Source: Firmicutes bacterium HGW-Firmicutes-2
GTDB taxonomy: Bacteria; Bacillota; Clostridia; Lachnospirales; Vallitaleaceae
Direction: 5' to 3'
NCBI GenBank assembly: GCA_002841495.1
Contig: PGZV01000003.1
Location: 1 to 64,000 of the forward strand
DNA: 64,000 nucleotides
The notes beneath the pieces are model-generated. The model was not told the origin of the DNA. It did no database searches and saw only the letters and a list, made by a program, of their open reading frames with translations. The first letter of the stretch is position 1. Each line of letters starts with the position of its first letter. The position numbers were made by a program, and so were the translations under genes. Positions 8,677 to 17,070 of this stretch are shown here, in pieces.

Positions 8677-10830
8677 TTAAGATTTACCACTGTTGATCTT
8701 CATGGTTAACCCTATGCGCTTTTTCTCAAGCTCTATTTTCATAACCTGTACTTCAACGACATCTCCTACAGACACGACTTCTAAGGGATGCTTGATATAC
8801 CGGTCCGTCATTTGTGATATATGCACCAAGCCATCCTGATGCACCCCAATATCCACAAAAACACCAAAATCAATGACATTTCGAACGGTACCCTTAAGGA
8901 TCATGCCTTCTTTTAGGTCTTTCATATCCAATACATCTACGCGCAAAATCGGGGTTGGCATCTCATCTCTTGGATCTCGTCCGGGCTTATCCAGTTCTTT
9001 GAGGATGTCTGATAATGTTGGGATACCAACCTCAAGCTCTTTCGCATAAGCTTCAAGATTATTAACTTTTTTACTGATTTGGACTTTTCGTTCATGGATG
9101 TCCTCTAAAGATAGTCCCAGTTTTGCTAAAAGTTTATTAGTCACATCATAGCTTTCAGGATGAACACCTGTTTGATCAAGTATGTTCTTTCCACCTTGAA
9201 TTCTCAAGAAACCTGCACATTGCTCATAGGCTTTAGGCCCTAATTTAGGCACTTTTAGTAATTCTTTTCGGTTTTTGAAGACACCAACATCTTCTCTATA
9301 GGCTACGATGTTTTTGGCTAAAGCTTTGTTGATTCCGGATATGTAGGCTAACAATGATGGGGATGCAGTATTTAAGTCAATGCCAACTCGATTAACACAG
9401 TCTTCTACAACACCAGTTAAAGCTTCTGCTAGTCTCTTTTGATTCATATCATGTTGATACTGGCCAACGCCAATACTTTGTGGGTCAATTTTCACCAACT
9501 CTGCTAATGGGTCTTGGAGTCTTCTACCTATAGATACAGCACTTCTAAGTGCCACATCAAACTCTGGAAACTCTTCTGTTCCAAGTTTTGATGCTGAATA
9601 AACCGATGCGCCTGCTTCGTTAACGATGATGTATTGAATTTTGTCTTGAATCTCTTTTAACATCTCTGCCACAAAAAGCTCTGTTTCTCTTGAAGCGGTA
9701 CCATTACCTATGGCAATCAGTTGTACTTTGTGCTTCTCTATCAAAGGTTTTAGTTTAGCTTTTGCCTCTTCTGTTTTATTATGAGGCGCTGTTGGATAAA
9801 TGACCCCTGTTTCTAGCACTTTACCATTTCCAGTGATGATAGCCATCTTGCACCCTGTCCTAAAGGCAGGATCCAGTGCTAAAACCACTTTTCCAGATAT
9901 GGGCGCTTGCATCAACAGTTGGGTCAGGTTTTTCCCAAAGACATCTATGGCACCTTCTTCTGCTTTTTCACTTAATTCATTTCGAATATCTCTTTCAATA
10001 GAGGGTGCAATCAATCTTTTATATGCATCGCTAATAGCGTCTCTTAAGGGTTCCGCGTATAGACTATTTGAATTTTTAATAACTTTGATACACAAGTACT
10101 GAATAAACCGTTCTTCCGGTACGACAACTTTTATATTGAGTATTTTTTCTTTCTCACCTCTGTTTATGGCAAGTATTCTATGGGGTGCCACTTTCTTTAT
10201 GCTTTCTTCATAGTCATAATACATTTCAAAAACGGATGTCGCTTGATCCTTTTTTGCTTTGGATACAATCATACCCAATTCAAAACTTTGTTCTCTAATG
10301 TATTTCCTATAGTCCGCATCATCCGCAATGCTTTCTGCAATAATGTCTTTTGCACCAGCTATAGCATCTTCTACTGTAAATACTTCTTTTTCTGAATCTA
10401 CATACTTTATTGCGACATCTTCTAATGAATCGTTACCCTGTTGCAACAGGATATACAAGGCTAAGGGTTCTAACCCTCTACTTTTTGCAACTGTTGCTCT
10501 TGTTTTCTTTTTGGGTCGAAACGGTCTGTAAATATCTTCAACTTCTACTAAAGTTTGTGCTTGATTAATCTTAAGTTTAAGAGCTTCTGTTAATTGACCT
10601 TGTTCTTGAATTGTGGCTACAACTTGTTCTTTCTTTTGCTCTAGATTTCTCAAATAAGACAAACGATCAAATAGATCTCTTAAAAGTTCATCGGTCAATG
10701 AACCCGTTATTTCTTTCCTATATCTGGCAATAAATGGTATGGTATTTCCTTCATCAATTAACTTGACTGTATTTTCCACTTGCCAGCTCTGAATCGAGAA
10801 TTCTTGTTGCAGTGCCTTATAAATATCCAT
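8677..10830 (-). CDS. tex: Tex-type S1 RNA-binding protein
   Basis: This 717-aa protein is full length for the Tex/YqgF-fold transcription accessory family, related to eukaryotic Spt6. An N-terminal helical region contains IPFIARYRKEITG; the RNase H-like YqgF core includes LALDPAFRTGCK; the helix-hairpin-helix region includes VEDCVNRVGIDLNTAS and LLKVPKLGPKAYEQCAGFLRI; and the C-terminal S1 domain (about 640-710) includes GTVRNVIDFGVFVDIGVHQDGLVHIS. The family binds nucleic acid and affects transcription and stress responses. It appears monocistronic, with a GGAGAACTGG site upstream. Confidence 0.93.
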   Translation of the reverse strand: MDIYKALQQEFSIQSWQVENTVKLIDEGNTIPFIARYRKEITGSLTDELLRDLFDRLSYLRNLEQKKEQVVATIQEQGQLTEALKLKINQAQTLVEVEDIYRPFRPKKKTRATVAKSRGLEPLALYILLQQGNDSLEDVAIKYVDSEKEVFTVEDAIAGAKDIIAESIADDADYRKYIREQSFELGMIVSKAKKDQATSVFEMYYDYEESIKKVAPHRILAINRGEKEKILNIKVVVPEERFIQYLCIKVIKNSNSLYAEPLRDAISDAYKRLIAPSIERDIRNELSEKAEEGAIDVFGKNLTQLLMQAPISGKVVLALDPAFRTGCKMAIITGNGKVLETGVIYPTAPHNKTEEAKAKLKPLIEKHKVQLIAIGNGTASRETELFVAEMLKEIQDKIQYIIVNEAGASVYSASKLGTEEFPEFDVALRSAVSIGRRLQDPLAELVKIDPQSIGVGQYQHDMNQKRLAEALTGVVEDCVNRVGIDLNTASPSLLAYISGINKALAKNIVAYREDVGVFKNRKELLKVPKLGPKAYEQCAGFLRIQGGKNILDQTGVHPESYDVTNKLLAKLGLSLEDIHERKVQISKKVNNLEAYAKELEVGIPTLSDILKELDKPGRDPRDEMPTPILRVDVLDMKDLKEGMILKGTVRNVIDFGVFVDIGVHQDGLVHISQMTDRYIKHPLEVVSVGDVVEVQVMKIELEKKRIGLTMKINSGKS

Positions 10831-10974
10831 CCAGTTCTCCTTATATCCAAATAATCCCTATGACTTATACTTCATAAAGCCATTAGGATTTCCGCTATTT
10901 ATTATTGATTTAAGCATAAATACTATAGCATATCTTGGTTCGTATGACAAGAAGGGTGGGTGCGTTCATAAACA

Positions 10975-11006
10975 ATAAGACCACCTCTAATTCGAGATGG
11001 TCTTAT
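10975..11006 (-). terminator. hairpin terminator of the aspartate-family operon
   Basis: On the minus strand ATAAGACCATCTC pairs with GAGGTGGTCTTAT with one mismatch, about 40 bases past the aspartokinase stop. The following tail (TGTTTATG) is only moderately T-rich. Confidence 0.65.
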
Positions 11007-11042
11007 GAGTTGTTTTAATGAAAAGCTGAGTTCAATACTGAA

Positions 11043-12251
11043 TTAGTTGCCTAAGCTAAATTCTTCATGAATAGCGTTTACTGCTTCATCCGTATAACGT
11101 TCGTCGATCAACAGTGAAATCTTAATCTCGGATGTTGATATCATCTTAATGTTAATGCCTGCATCATATAAAGCTTCAAACATTTTACTTGCAACACCAG
11201 TATTTGACTGCATCCCTGCGCCTACTAGAGATACTTTGGCGACATGTTCATCTACTGAAACGGATTCAAAGCTTAAAGACTCTTGATGGGCTTCAATGGC
11301 TTCTTTGGCGTGATAAGCATCATTAATATCTACTGTAAAAGAAATATCTTTTGTATTGTTGCGCCCTATGGATTGAAGAATAATGTCAACATTTATATTT
11401 TCCTTCGCCATGATTCTAAATAGTTTAAACGCCTTTCCAGGTTCATCTTCTATACCGACTACCGCTATCCTGGCAATGTTTTTATCTGCTGCTACTCCAC
11501 TTACCAACATTTTTTCCACTGTACATTCCTCCTTAACAATCGTTCCTTCAGCTCTCGTCAAACTTGATCGTACCACCAATTCGACACCATATTTTTTAGC
11601 CATTTCTACTGATCGATTATGTAATACTTTTGCACCAAGTGATGCCAGTTCCAACATCTCATCGTAGGTTATTTCATGTAATTTTTTTGCTGTTTTTACG
11701 ATTCGTGGATCTGCTGTATAAATACCATCCACATCTGTGTAAATCTCACATTTGTCCGCATTTAAGGCTGCTGCTAGTGCCACGGCTGTTGTATCGGAAC
11801 CACCTCGACCAAGTGTTGTAATATCATCATGTCGATTGATCCCTTGAAACCCTGTTACGATGACGATGTTTTTTCTATCTAGCTCTTCAGTAATCCGTTC
11901 ACCGGTTATATTCTTAAGTCTTGCATTCCCATAGGAGGAGGATGTATACATTCCAGCTTGAGTTGCATTAAGTGAAACGGCATTATAACCCAGTTCTTGA
12001 AGTGCCAATGCCATTAAGGATACAGAGATTTGTTCACCTGTTGTAAGTAACATATCCATTTCTCTTTTTGAAGGCAAGCTACAATAGGTTTTTGCCTTAG
12101 CCAGTAATTCATCTGTAGTATCCCCTTGAGCTGATAAAACAACAACCACATCATGTCCTTGATCGTAATCTTCTATAATCCTTCTAGCAACATTAAATAC
12201 GCGATCTCGATCTGCTACAGAACTGCCGCCAAATTTTTTAACAATTAGCAC
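11043..12251 (-). CDS. lysC: aspartate kinase
   Basis: Aspartokinase phosphorylates aspartate, the first step to lysine, threonine and methionine. The 402-aa monofunctional enzyme has the N-terminal KKFGGSSVAD, the GFQGINRHDDITTLGRGGSDTTA segment, the YTDVDGIYTADPRIV nucleotide-binding region and two C-terminal ACT domains (about 260-402). It is the last gene of a unit running ACT protein, hom, apgM-type, aspartokinase. The symbol is generic; isoenzyme-specific feedback cannot be read from sequence. Confidence 0.93.
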   Translation of the reverse strand: MLIVKKFGGSSVADRDRVFNVARRIIEDYDQGHDVVVVLSAQGDTTDELLAKAKTYCSLPSKREMDMLLTTGEQISVSLMALALQELGYNAVSLNATQAGMYTSSSYGNARLKNITGERITEELDRKNIVIVTGFQGINRHDDITTLGRGGSDTTAVALAAALNADKCEIYTDVDGIYTADPRIVKTAKKLHEITYDEMLELASLGAKVLHNRSVEMAKKYGVELVVRSSLTRAEGTIVKEECTVEKMLVSGVAADKNIARIAVVGIEDEPGKAFKLFRIMAKENINVDIILQSIGRNNTKDISFTVDINDAYHAKEAIEAHQESLSFESVSVDEHVAKVSLVGAGMQSNTGVASKMFEALYDAGINIKMISTSEIKISLLIDERYTDEAVNAIHEEFSLGN

Positions 12252-12282
12252 TATATTTTCCTCCTATATATGTTTTCCAAAC

Positions 12283-13494
12283 TTATTCTTCCGCTAAGAA
12301 ATAGCCCATAAGTTCATGTCCTTCTTTAAATCGAACACCATTTTTTTCTGCCATGACCTCATCGTATGTCAGGTGATCCTCTAAAACCTTACGACTGTCA
12401 TAAAGCACATACGGAACAGGGTCTGTTGTATGTGTCCTTATTTCCACCGGTGTAGGATGATCCGGCATAATTAATATTCTATATGGTTCTTCCAACTCTG
12501 TCAAACCCTTAACAAGTGGTTTGACAACTTTTTCATCAATAAGTTCAATCGCCAGTATCTTATTTTCTAATTCACCTCTATGACCGCATTCGTCCGGTGC
12601 TTCAATATGCAAGTAAACAAAATCATGACCATACTTTAATGCTTCCAATGTTGCCTTTACCTTTCCTTCATAGTTGGTATGTAAGGTACCGTCTGCGCCT
12701 TCTACATCAATGGATGTCATTTCACTTGCAATAGCTATCCCTTTTAATAAGTCTACGGCTGAAACCATGGCGCCTTTTTTACCATACTTTTCTTTAAAAG
12801 ATGTCAAGCTGGGCTTTGTACCTTCACCCCATATCCAGATACTGTTGGCTTTGTTCAGCTTTCTTTTTGCTCTATCTAGATTAATAGGATGGTCATTCAA
12901 TATTGCATAACTGGTTTTCTGCATTTCTAAAATCAGGTCACTAAAGTCACCTTTTGGCAAATGTTGCCTGATTTGACTTTCCAAAATGTTATGAGGTGGT
13001 ATTAACTCAACATTTAATGAACCATTTTTCCAAATAAGTGCATGCCTATAGGATATACCCGGATAAAACTTTCTAATCGTATCAGAAAACACTTGATCGA
13101 TTGCAGCTATCAGCTCTCTGGCTTCTTCTGTGGTAATTTCTGAAGCACTATGATCCAGCATGATTTTATCTTCATAAGGTTCTTGCTCGGATAGGGTGAC
13201 AAGATTACATCTAAAACAGATATCGTCAGCCTCCATATTAATCCCCATACTTACGGCTTCAAGAGGGGATCTACCTGTATAATATATTTTAGGGTTATAG
13301 CCCATAACCGACAGATTTGCTGTATCACTTCCAGGTGCCATCCCTTTTGGAATTGTATCCACAAGGGCAACTTCACCCTTCATAGCCAACGCATCTATAT
13401 TTGGCTTTTTTGCTACCTGAAGAGGCGTCTTATTCCCTATTCTTGCTATAGGGCGATCTGCCATGCCGTCTCCTAGAATGACTACATACTTCAT
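12283..13494 (-). CDS. ApgM-type phosphoglycerate mutase family; putative homoserine kinase
   Basis: This 403-aa alkaline-phosphatase-fold protein belongs to the archaeal-type cofactor-independent phosphoglycerate mutase family: N-terminal VVILGDGMADRP, the nucleophile region GMAPGSDTANLSVMGY, and metal-site segments YLHIEAPDECGHRGE and LIMPDHPTP. A subfamily found beside homoserine dehydrogenase genes has been proposed to act as homoserine kinase. Here it lies 8 bases after hom and 31 before aspartokinase, and no GHMP-type thrB is present in the window. I favour the threonine-pathway role by context; mutase activity is not excluded. Confidence 0.85.
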   Translation of the reverse strand: MKYVVILGDGMADRPIARIGNKTPLQVAKKPNIDALAMKGEVALVDTIPKGMAPGSDTANLSVMGYNPKIYYTGRSPLEAVSMGINMEADDICFRCNLVTLSEQEPYEDKIMLDHSASEITTEEARELIAAIDQVFSDTIRKFYPGISYRHALIWKNGSLNVELIPPHNILESQIRQHLPKGDFSDLILEMQKTSYAILNDHPINLDRAKRKLNKANSIWIWGEGTKPSLTSFKEKYGKKGAMVSAVDLLKGIAIASEMTSIDVEGADGTLHTNYEGKVKATLEALKYGHDFVYLHIEAPDECGHRGELENKILAIELIDEKVVKPLVKGLTELEEPYRILIMPDHPTPVEIRTHTTDPVPYVLYDSRKVLEDHLTYDEVMAEKNGVRFKEGHELMGYFLAEE

Positions 13495-13502
13495 CCTTCT
13501 AC

Positions 13503-14741
13503 CTACCTTTCTAAGCGTATCATACTTTCAACCGCTATGATGGCTTCATTCTCACCTAATTTTTCAATATTCAAGGCGATATCGCCTTCTCTTATGGTAT
13601 CTGTAATAAACCCTATTGAATTAGAATCCTCTTCGATTTGAACCCACTCGACATGATTGAACATTTTTTCAATAAAGGCTCTTCCTTCTTTTTCATGATG
13701 CAAACTGACTCTAATAAAATAATTAAAATGGCCATCTGCCATTGGCATCAACTTCATTTTCTTCATGCTCCACTGCACAATAATATTTTTGCCTTTATGC
13801 TTAGAAGCATCTATGATATCGGCGACAACTGCACTGGCTGTTGGTAACTTACCTGCACCTGCGCCATAAAACATTACATCTCCAATCACATTGCCTTTAA
13901 TTAATATGGCGTTGAACACGCCATGCACATTGTTCAATGGATGATTGGTACCAATGAGCATCGGAATAACTGCTAAGCACACTTGGTCGCCTTCTTTTTT
14001 ACATCTGCCAAGAAGCTTAATATCCATACCCATGGCTTTAGCGTAGATCATGTCTTTTTGTGTTATTTTTGTAATACCTTCTGTATAAATATTTTCATAA
14101 TCCACGTGCCAACCAAAAGCCAATGAGGATAAGATGGCTATTTTCCTACATGTATCATGTCCTTCAATATCTGATTCCGGATTGCGTTCTGCAAAACCAA
14201 GGTCTTGAGCTTCTTTTAATGCCACGTCAAAGTCAAGGCCTTCATCTTTCATCTTAGACAAGATATAATTGGTGGTTCCGTTTAGAATACCTTCTATCTC
14301 GTAGATTTCATCCGCAGTTAAGGATTGATTTAATGGACGTATAATCGGTATGCCGCCACCTACACTAGCTTCAAAAAGAAAATTTACATGATTTTTTTTG
14401 GCTATTTCAAGTAAATGAGGACCATGCTTTGCAACCAGTTCTTTATTTGATGTCACCACGCTTTTCCCTTTTTCAAGGGCCTGCTTGACAAATGTATACG
14501 CCGGTTCTGTACCGCCCATGACTTCTACGACGATATCCACTTCATCATCCATCAGTATGTCCATATAGTCATGAGTTAACACATGTTCTATAGGTGATCC
14601 CGGAAATTCTCTTAAATCCAAAACATACTTTAATTCAATATCGCTTTCAGCTCTTCTGTTAATACTTATTTGATTGGTTTTGAGTACTTCAACCACACCT
14701 GATCCAACTGTACCATATCCCAAAATCGCTATTTTTGCCAT
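13503..14741 (-). CDS. hom: homoserine dehydrogenase
   Basis: Homoserine dehydrogenase reduces aspartate semialdehyde to homoserine. The 412-aa protein has the Rossmann motif AILGYGTVGSGV (residues 4-15), the conserved VVTSNKELVAKHG, the catalytic-domain segment GGGIPIIRPL, ILNGTTNYILSKM, AERNPESDIEGHDTCRKIAIL and a C-terminal ACT domain (about 345-412). It starts 4 bases past the ACT-protein stop and is translationally close to the ApgM-type gene. Confidence 0.95.
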   Translation of the reverse strand: MAKIAILGYGTVGSGVVEVLKTNQISINRRAESDIELKYVLDLREFPGSPIEHVLTHDYMDILMDDEVDIVVEVMGGTEPAYTFVKQALEKGKSVVTSNKELVAKHGPHLLEIAKKNHVNFLFEASVGGGIPIIRPLNQSLTADEIYEIEGILNGTTNYILSKMKDEGLDFDVALKEAQDLGFAERNPESDIEGHDTCRKIAILSSLAFGWHVDYENIYTEGITKITQKDMIYAKAMGMDIKLLGRCKKEGDQVCLAVIPMLIGTNHPLNNVHGVFNAILIKGNVIGDVMFYGAGAGKLPTASAVVADIIDASKHKGKNIIVQWSMKKMKLMPMADGHFNYFIRVSLHHEKEGRAFIEKMFNHVEWVQIEEDSNSIGFITDTIREGDIALNIEKLGENEAIIAVESMIRLER

Positions 14742-14745
14742 CTTA

Positions 14746-15189
14746 TCACTCCCTAGCTAAAATCTTAACTTGATGCACGCCTTCTGTCTCAATCAAATGA
14801 TTGACCATATCTTGAACATCTCCCGTTGTCGGTAACACCTCTATGCTAAATGTAATATCTGCAACACCGTTAATGGGTATTGTTTGATGTATTGTTAATA
14901 TATTCGCCTGATACTTGGCAATACAATTAAGAAGCAAAGATAAAAGACCAGGTTCGTCATCAATACGCATACCCAAAGTTATAGCCCTTCCCCTTGAATT
15001 CTCATAAAAAGGGAAAATGGTATCTTTATACTTATAGAAAGAGCTTCTACTGATACCCACAGCTTCAACAGCTTCTTGAACGGTCATTGCCTTTTCTTTT
15101 TCTAGATATTGTTTTGCTTGTACGACCTTTAGAAATACTTCAGGTAAAGCCTTTCTTTGTATGATATAAAAATTAGCTTGATCTGGCAT
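14746..15189 (-). CDS. ACT domain-containing protein (UPF0735/PheB-like)
   Basis: This protein of about 147 aa has an N-terminal helix-turn-helix-like segment (VQEAVEAVGISRSSFYKYKDTIFPF) and a C-terminal ACT domain starting near GRAITLGMRIDDEPGLLS. This is the UPF0735/PheB-like architecture, usually found beside hom in Firmicutes. The start at 15189 (MPDQANF) is preceded by GAGGTG; an upstream TTG reading is less likely. ACT domains bind amino acids, and the HTH suggests a possible regulatory role for the downstream genes, but this is inference. Confidence 0.88.
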   Translation of the reverse strand: MPDQANFYIIQRKALPEVFLKVVQAKQYLEKEKAMTVQEAVEAVGISRSSFYKYKDTIFPFYENSRGRAITLGMRIDDEPGLLSLLLNCIAKYQANILTIHQTIPINGVADITFSIEVLPTTGDVQDMVNHLIETEGVHQVKILARE

Positions 15190-15293
15190 GATACACCTCA
15201 CTTTGTCCAAGTATGTTCTTACTGGAAATACATTTGTATTTCATAGAAAGATAATACCATAATTCATTCTGAGTTTCAACACTAAATAAAAAT

Positions 15294-15393
15294 AATAGGA
15301 AAGGTCTTTGACGTATTCTGCCACGCTTCAAGGCTGAAACTAAAGTATGACTTGCAAGTGACCTGCTTTGCTGGACACGCCCCTAGAGAATAG
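15294..15393. repeat. small non-coding repeat, copy 1 (short form)
   Basis: About 100 bp beginning AGGAAAGGTCTTTGAC and ending CCCTAGAGA. It closely matches 59389-59478 (copy 3) in order and sequence, sharing for example GACTTGCAAGTG and TGCTTTGCTGGACACGC-like segments. AATAG occurs at both ends (15294-15298 and 15389-15393), a possible short duplication. It lacks the left third seen in copies 2 and 3. Its right end touches the T-tract of the cheW terminator. No ORF is present. Confidence 0.75.
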
Positions 15394-15427
15394 AAAAAAG
15401 TTGCTCCATATTATGGAACAACTTTTT
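15393..15427 (-). terminator. intrinsic terminator of cheW
   Basis: The minus strand has AAAAAGTTGTTCCATAA paired with TTATGGAGCAACTTTTTT-type sequence, ending in TTTTTTC, directly past the cheW stop. Confidence 0.9.
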
Positions 15428-15430
15428 AAT

Positions 15431-15892
15431 CTATACTTCTGCTATAACTTCACCTAAGGATATTTTTTCTTCATCTGTTACGACCAAATCAATATCAATA
15501 AGAACAATCATGCGTTGATCTACTTTTGCTACGGATTTTATATATTTTCTATTAATACCTGCAACTATGGCCGGCGCTACTTCAATAACTTCTTCATCAA
15601 TCTGAAGAATCTCTTCCACAGAATCTACGACAAACCCTATCTTGATATCATTTGTATTAACAACAATGATTTTTGTGTCATCATCATGTGGTTTGTCTGT
15701 CAAGTTGAATTTTTTCCTCAAACTGAATATGGGGAGTACTTCACCTCTCAGGTTAATCATACCTTCTATATACTCCGGTGCATTCGGTACTTTTACAACC
15801 TCTTGATATTTTTCAATCCCATTTACTTTCATAATGTTTAAGCCATATTCTTCTTTGTTCAGTTTAAATACAACTTGTTGCAACGTTGCCAT
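15431..15892 (-). CDS. cheW: chemotaxis coupling protein CheW
   Basis: This 153-aa protein is a single CheW domain, which links chemoreceptors to the CheA kinase. The order VVFKLNKEEYGLNIMKVNGIEKYQEV, PNAPEYIEGMINLRGEVLPIFSLRKKF, and IGFVVDSVEEILQIDEEVIE...GINRKYIKSVAKV...MIVLIDID is typical for the full fold. It lies 16 bases after prfB and may be co-transcribed with secA-prfB. No receptor, CheA or flagellar gene is in the window, so its partner is unknown. Confidence 0.93.
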   Translation of the reverse strand: MATLQQVVFKLNKEEYGLNIMKVNGIEKYQEVVKVPNAPEYIEGMINLRGEVLPIFSLRKKFNLTDKPHDDDTKIIVVNTNDIKIGFVVDSVEEILQIDEEVIEVAPAIVAGINRKYIKSVAKVDQRMIVLIDIDLVVTDEEKISLGEVIAEV

Positions 15893-15908
15893 AAGCTTTC
15901 CTCCTTAG

Positions 15909-17022
15909 TTAAATGGTTTGCACTGCCATCCACTTCAAATATGCATTTATAAAATCATCCAGCTGTCCATCCATCACCGCAGCGACATTACCGGTTTCTT
16001 GACTGGTACGATGGTCTTTAACCATATTATAAGGATGCATAACATAAGATCTTATTTGACTGCCCCATCCGATTTCTTTTGTTTCGCCACGTATATCTGT
16101 CATTTTTTCTAGTTGTTTCTGTCTTTCTACTTCAAAAAGCTTAATCTTTAACATCTTTAAAGCTTTATCCTTATTCTTATGTTGAGATCTTTCATTTTGG
16201 CACTGTACAACTATACCTGTCGGCATGTGGGTAATTCTAATGGCAGAGTCCGTCTTATTGATATGTTGGCCACCTGCGCCGCTTGCTCTAAATGTGTCAA
16301 TCCTAATGTCCTCTGATTTGATTTCCACATCTATATCCTCTTCAATATCCGGCATGACATCACAGGATGCAAAAGTTGTGTGACGTCTCCCTGAACTGTC
16401 AAAAGGTGATATTCTAACCAACCTATGAACGCCTTTTTCAGCCTTTAGGTACCCATAAGCATTTTCACCACTAACCTCGAAGGTAATAGATTTTATGCCG
16501 ACCTCATCGCCTTCAAGATAGTCAATCACATCCAGATGATAGTTCTTCTGGTTAGACCATCTCATATACATTCTATAGAGCATTTCAACCCAATCACAAG
16601 ACTCCGTGCCACCTGCACCTGCATGAAGCGATATAATCGCATTGGTGTTGTCATATGGGCCCTTTAATAAGGTCGCTATAACCATAGCTTCATAATTGGA
16701 GATAAAACCGGTTACCAACACCTTTATCTCACTTAAGAGATCTTCATCCGATTCTTCCTGTGCCATATCTATAAGTATATCAAGTTCTTCATAGTCTTGC
16801 AATATTTTCTTAAAGTCATCAACCTTATCATGAAGAACCTTAATGGTTTTTAAGACTTCCTGCGATGTTTCAGGGTGATTCCAGAAATCTTCTTCACCTG
16901 ATTGTGCTTCTAGCTCTTGTAATTTATTTTCTGCGCCAGGGATGTCAAAGAGAAGCCCTCAGTTCTTCTAGCTTATTTTCATACCCTTTTAATTGTTGTC
17001 GTATTTGATCTAACTCGATCAT
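15909..17022 (-). CDS. prfB: peptide chain release factor 2, programmed +1 frameshift
   Basis: RF2 terminates translation at UGA and UAA. The gene is read in two frames: a first section starts at 17022 (MIELDQIRQQL..., GAGGTG site upstream) and reaches CTT TGA after about 25 codons; a +1 shift continues as DIPGAENK into the long frame ending at 15909, giving about 370 aa, full length. The GGQ peptidyl-release loop is within RASGAGGQHINKTDSAIRITH, and RF2 anticodon-like and domain-3 regions are present. An annotation starting at 16802 would lose the N-terminal domain. Confidence 0.95.
16944..16962 (-). promoter_or_regulatory. RF2 programmed frameshift site
   Basis: The minus strand reads AGGGCTTCTCTTTGAC: a slippery CTT codon, in-frame UGA, C as the next base, and an internal Shine-Dalgarno-like AGGG 5 bases before CTT. 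This is the autoregulatory site by which low RF2 raises frameshifting. The spacing between AGGG and CTT is slightly longer than the usual 3 bases. Confidence 0.93.
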
Positions 17023-17070
17023 TCTAACACCTCTTTACATTTTTCAACTTATTTATGAGTCTTCACTAAC

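Noticed and set aside
16803-17022. Sequencing error or pseudogene in prfB
   Set aside because: The frame change occurs exactly at a CTTTGAC site with an upstream Shine-Dalgarno-like sequence, as in known RF2 genes.
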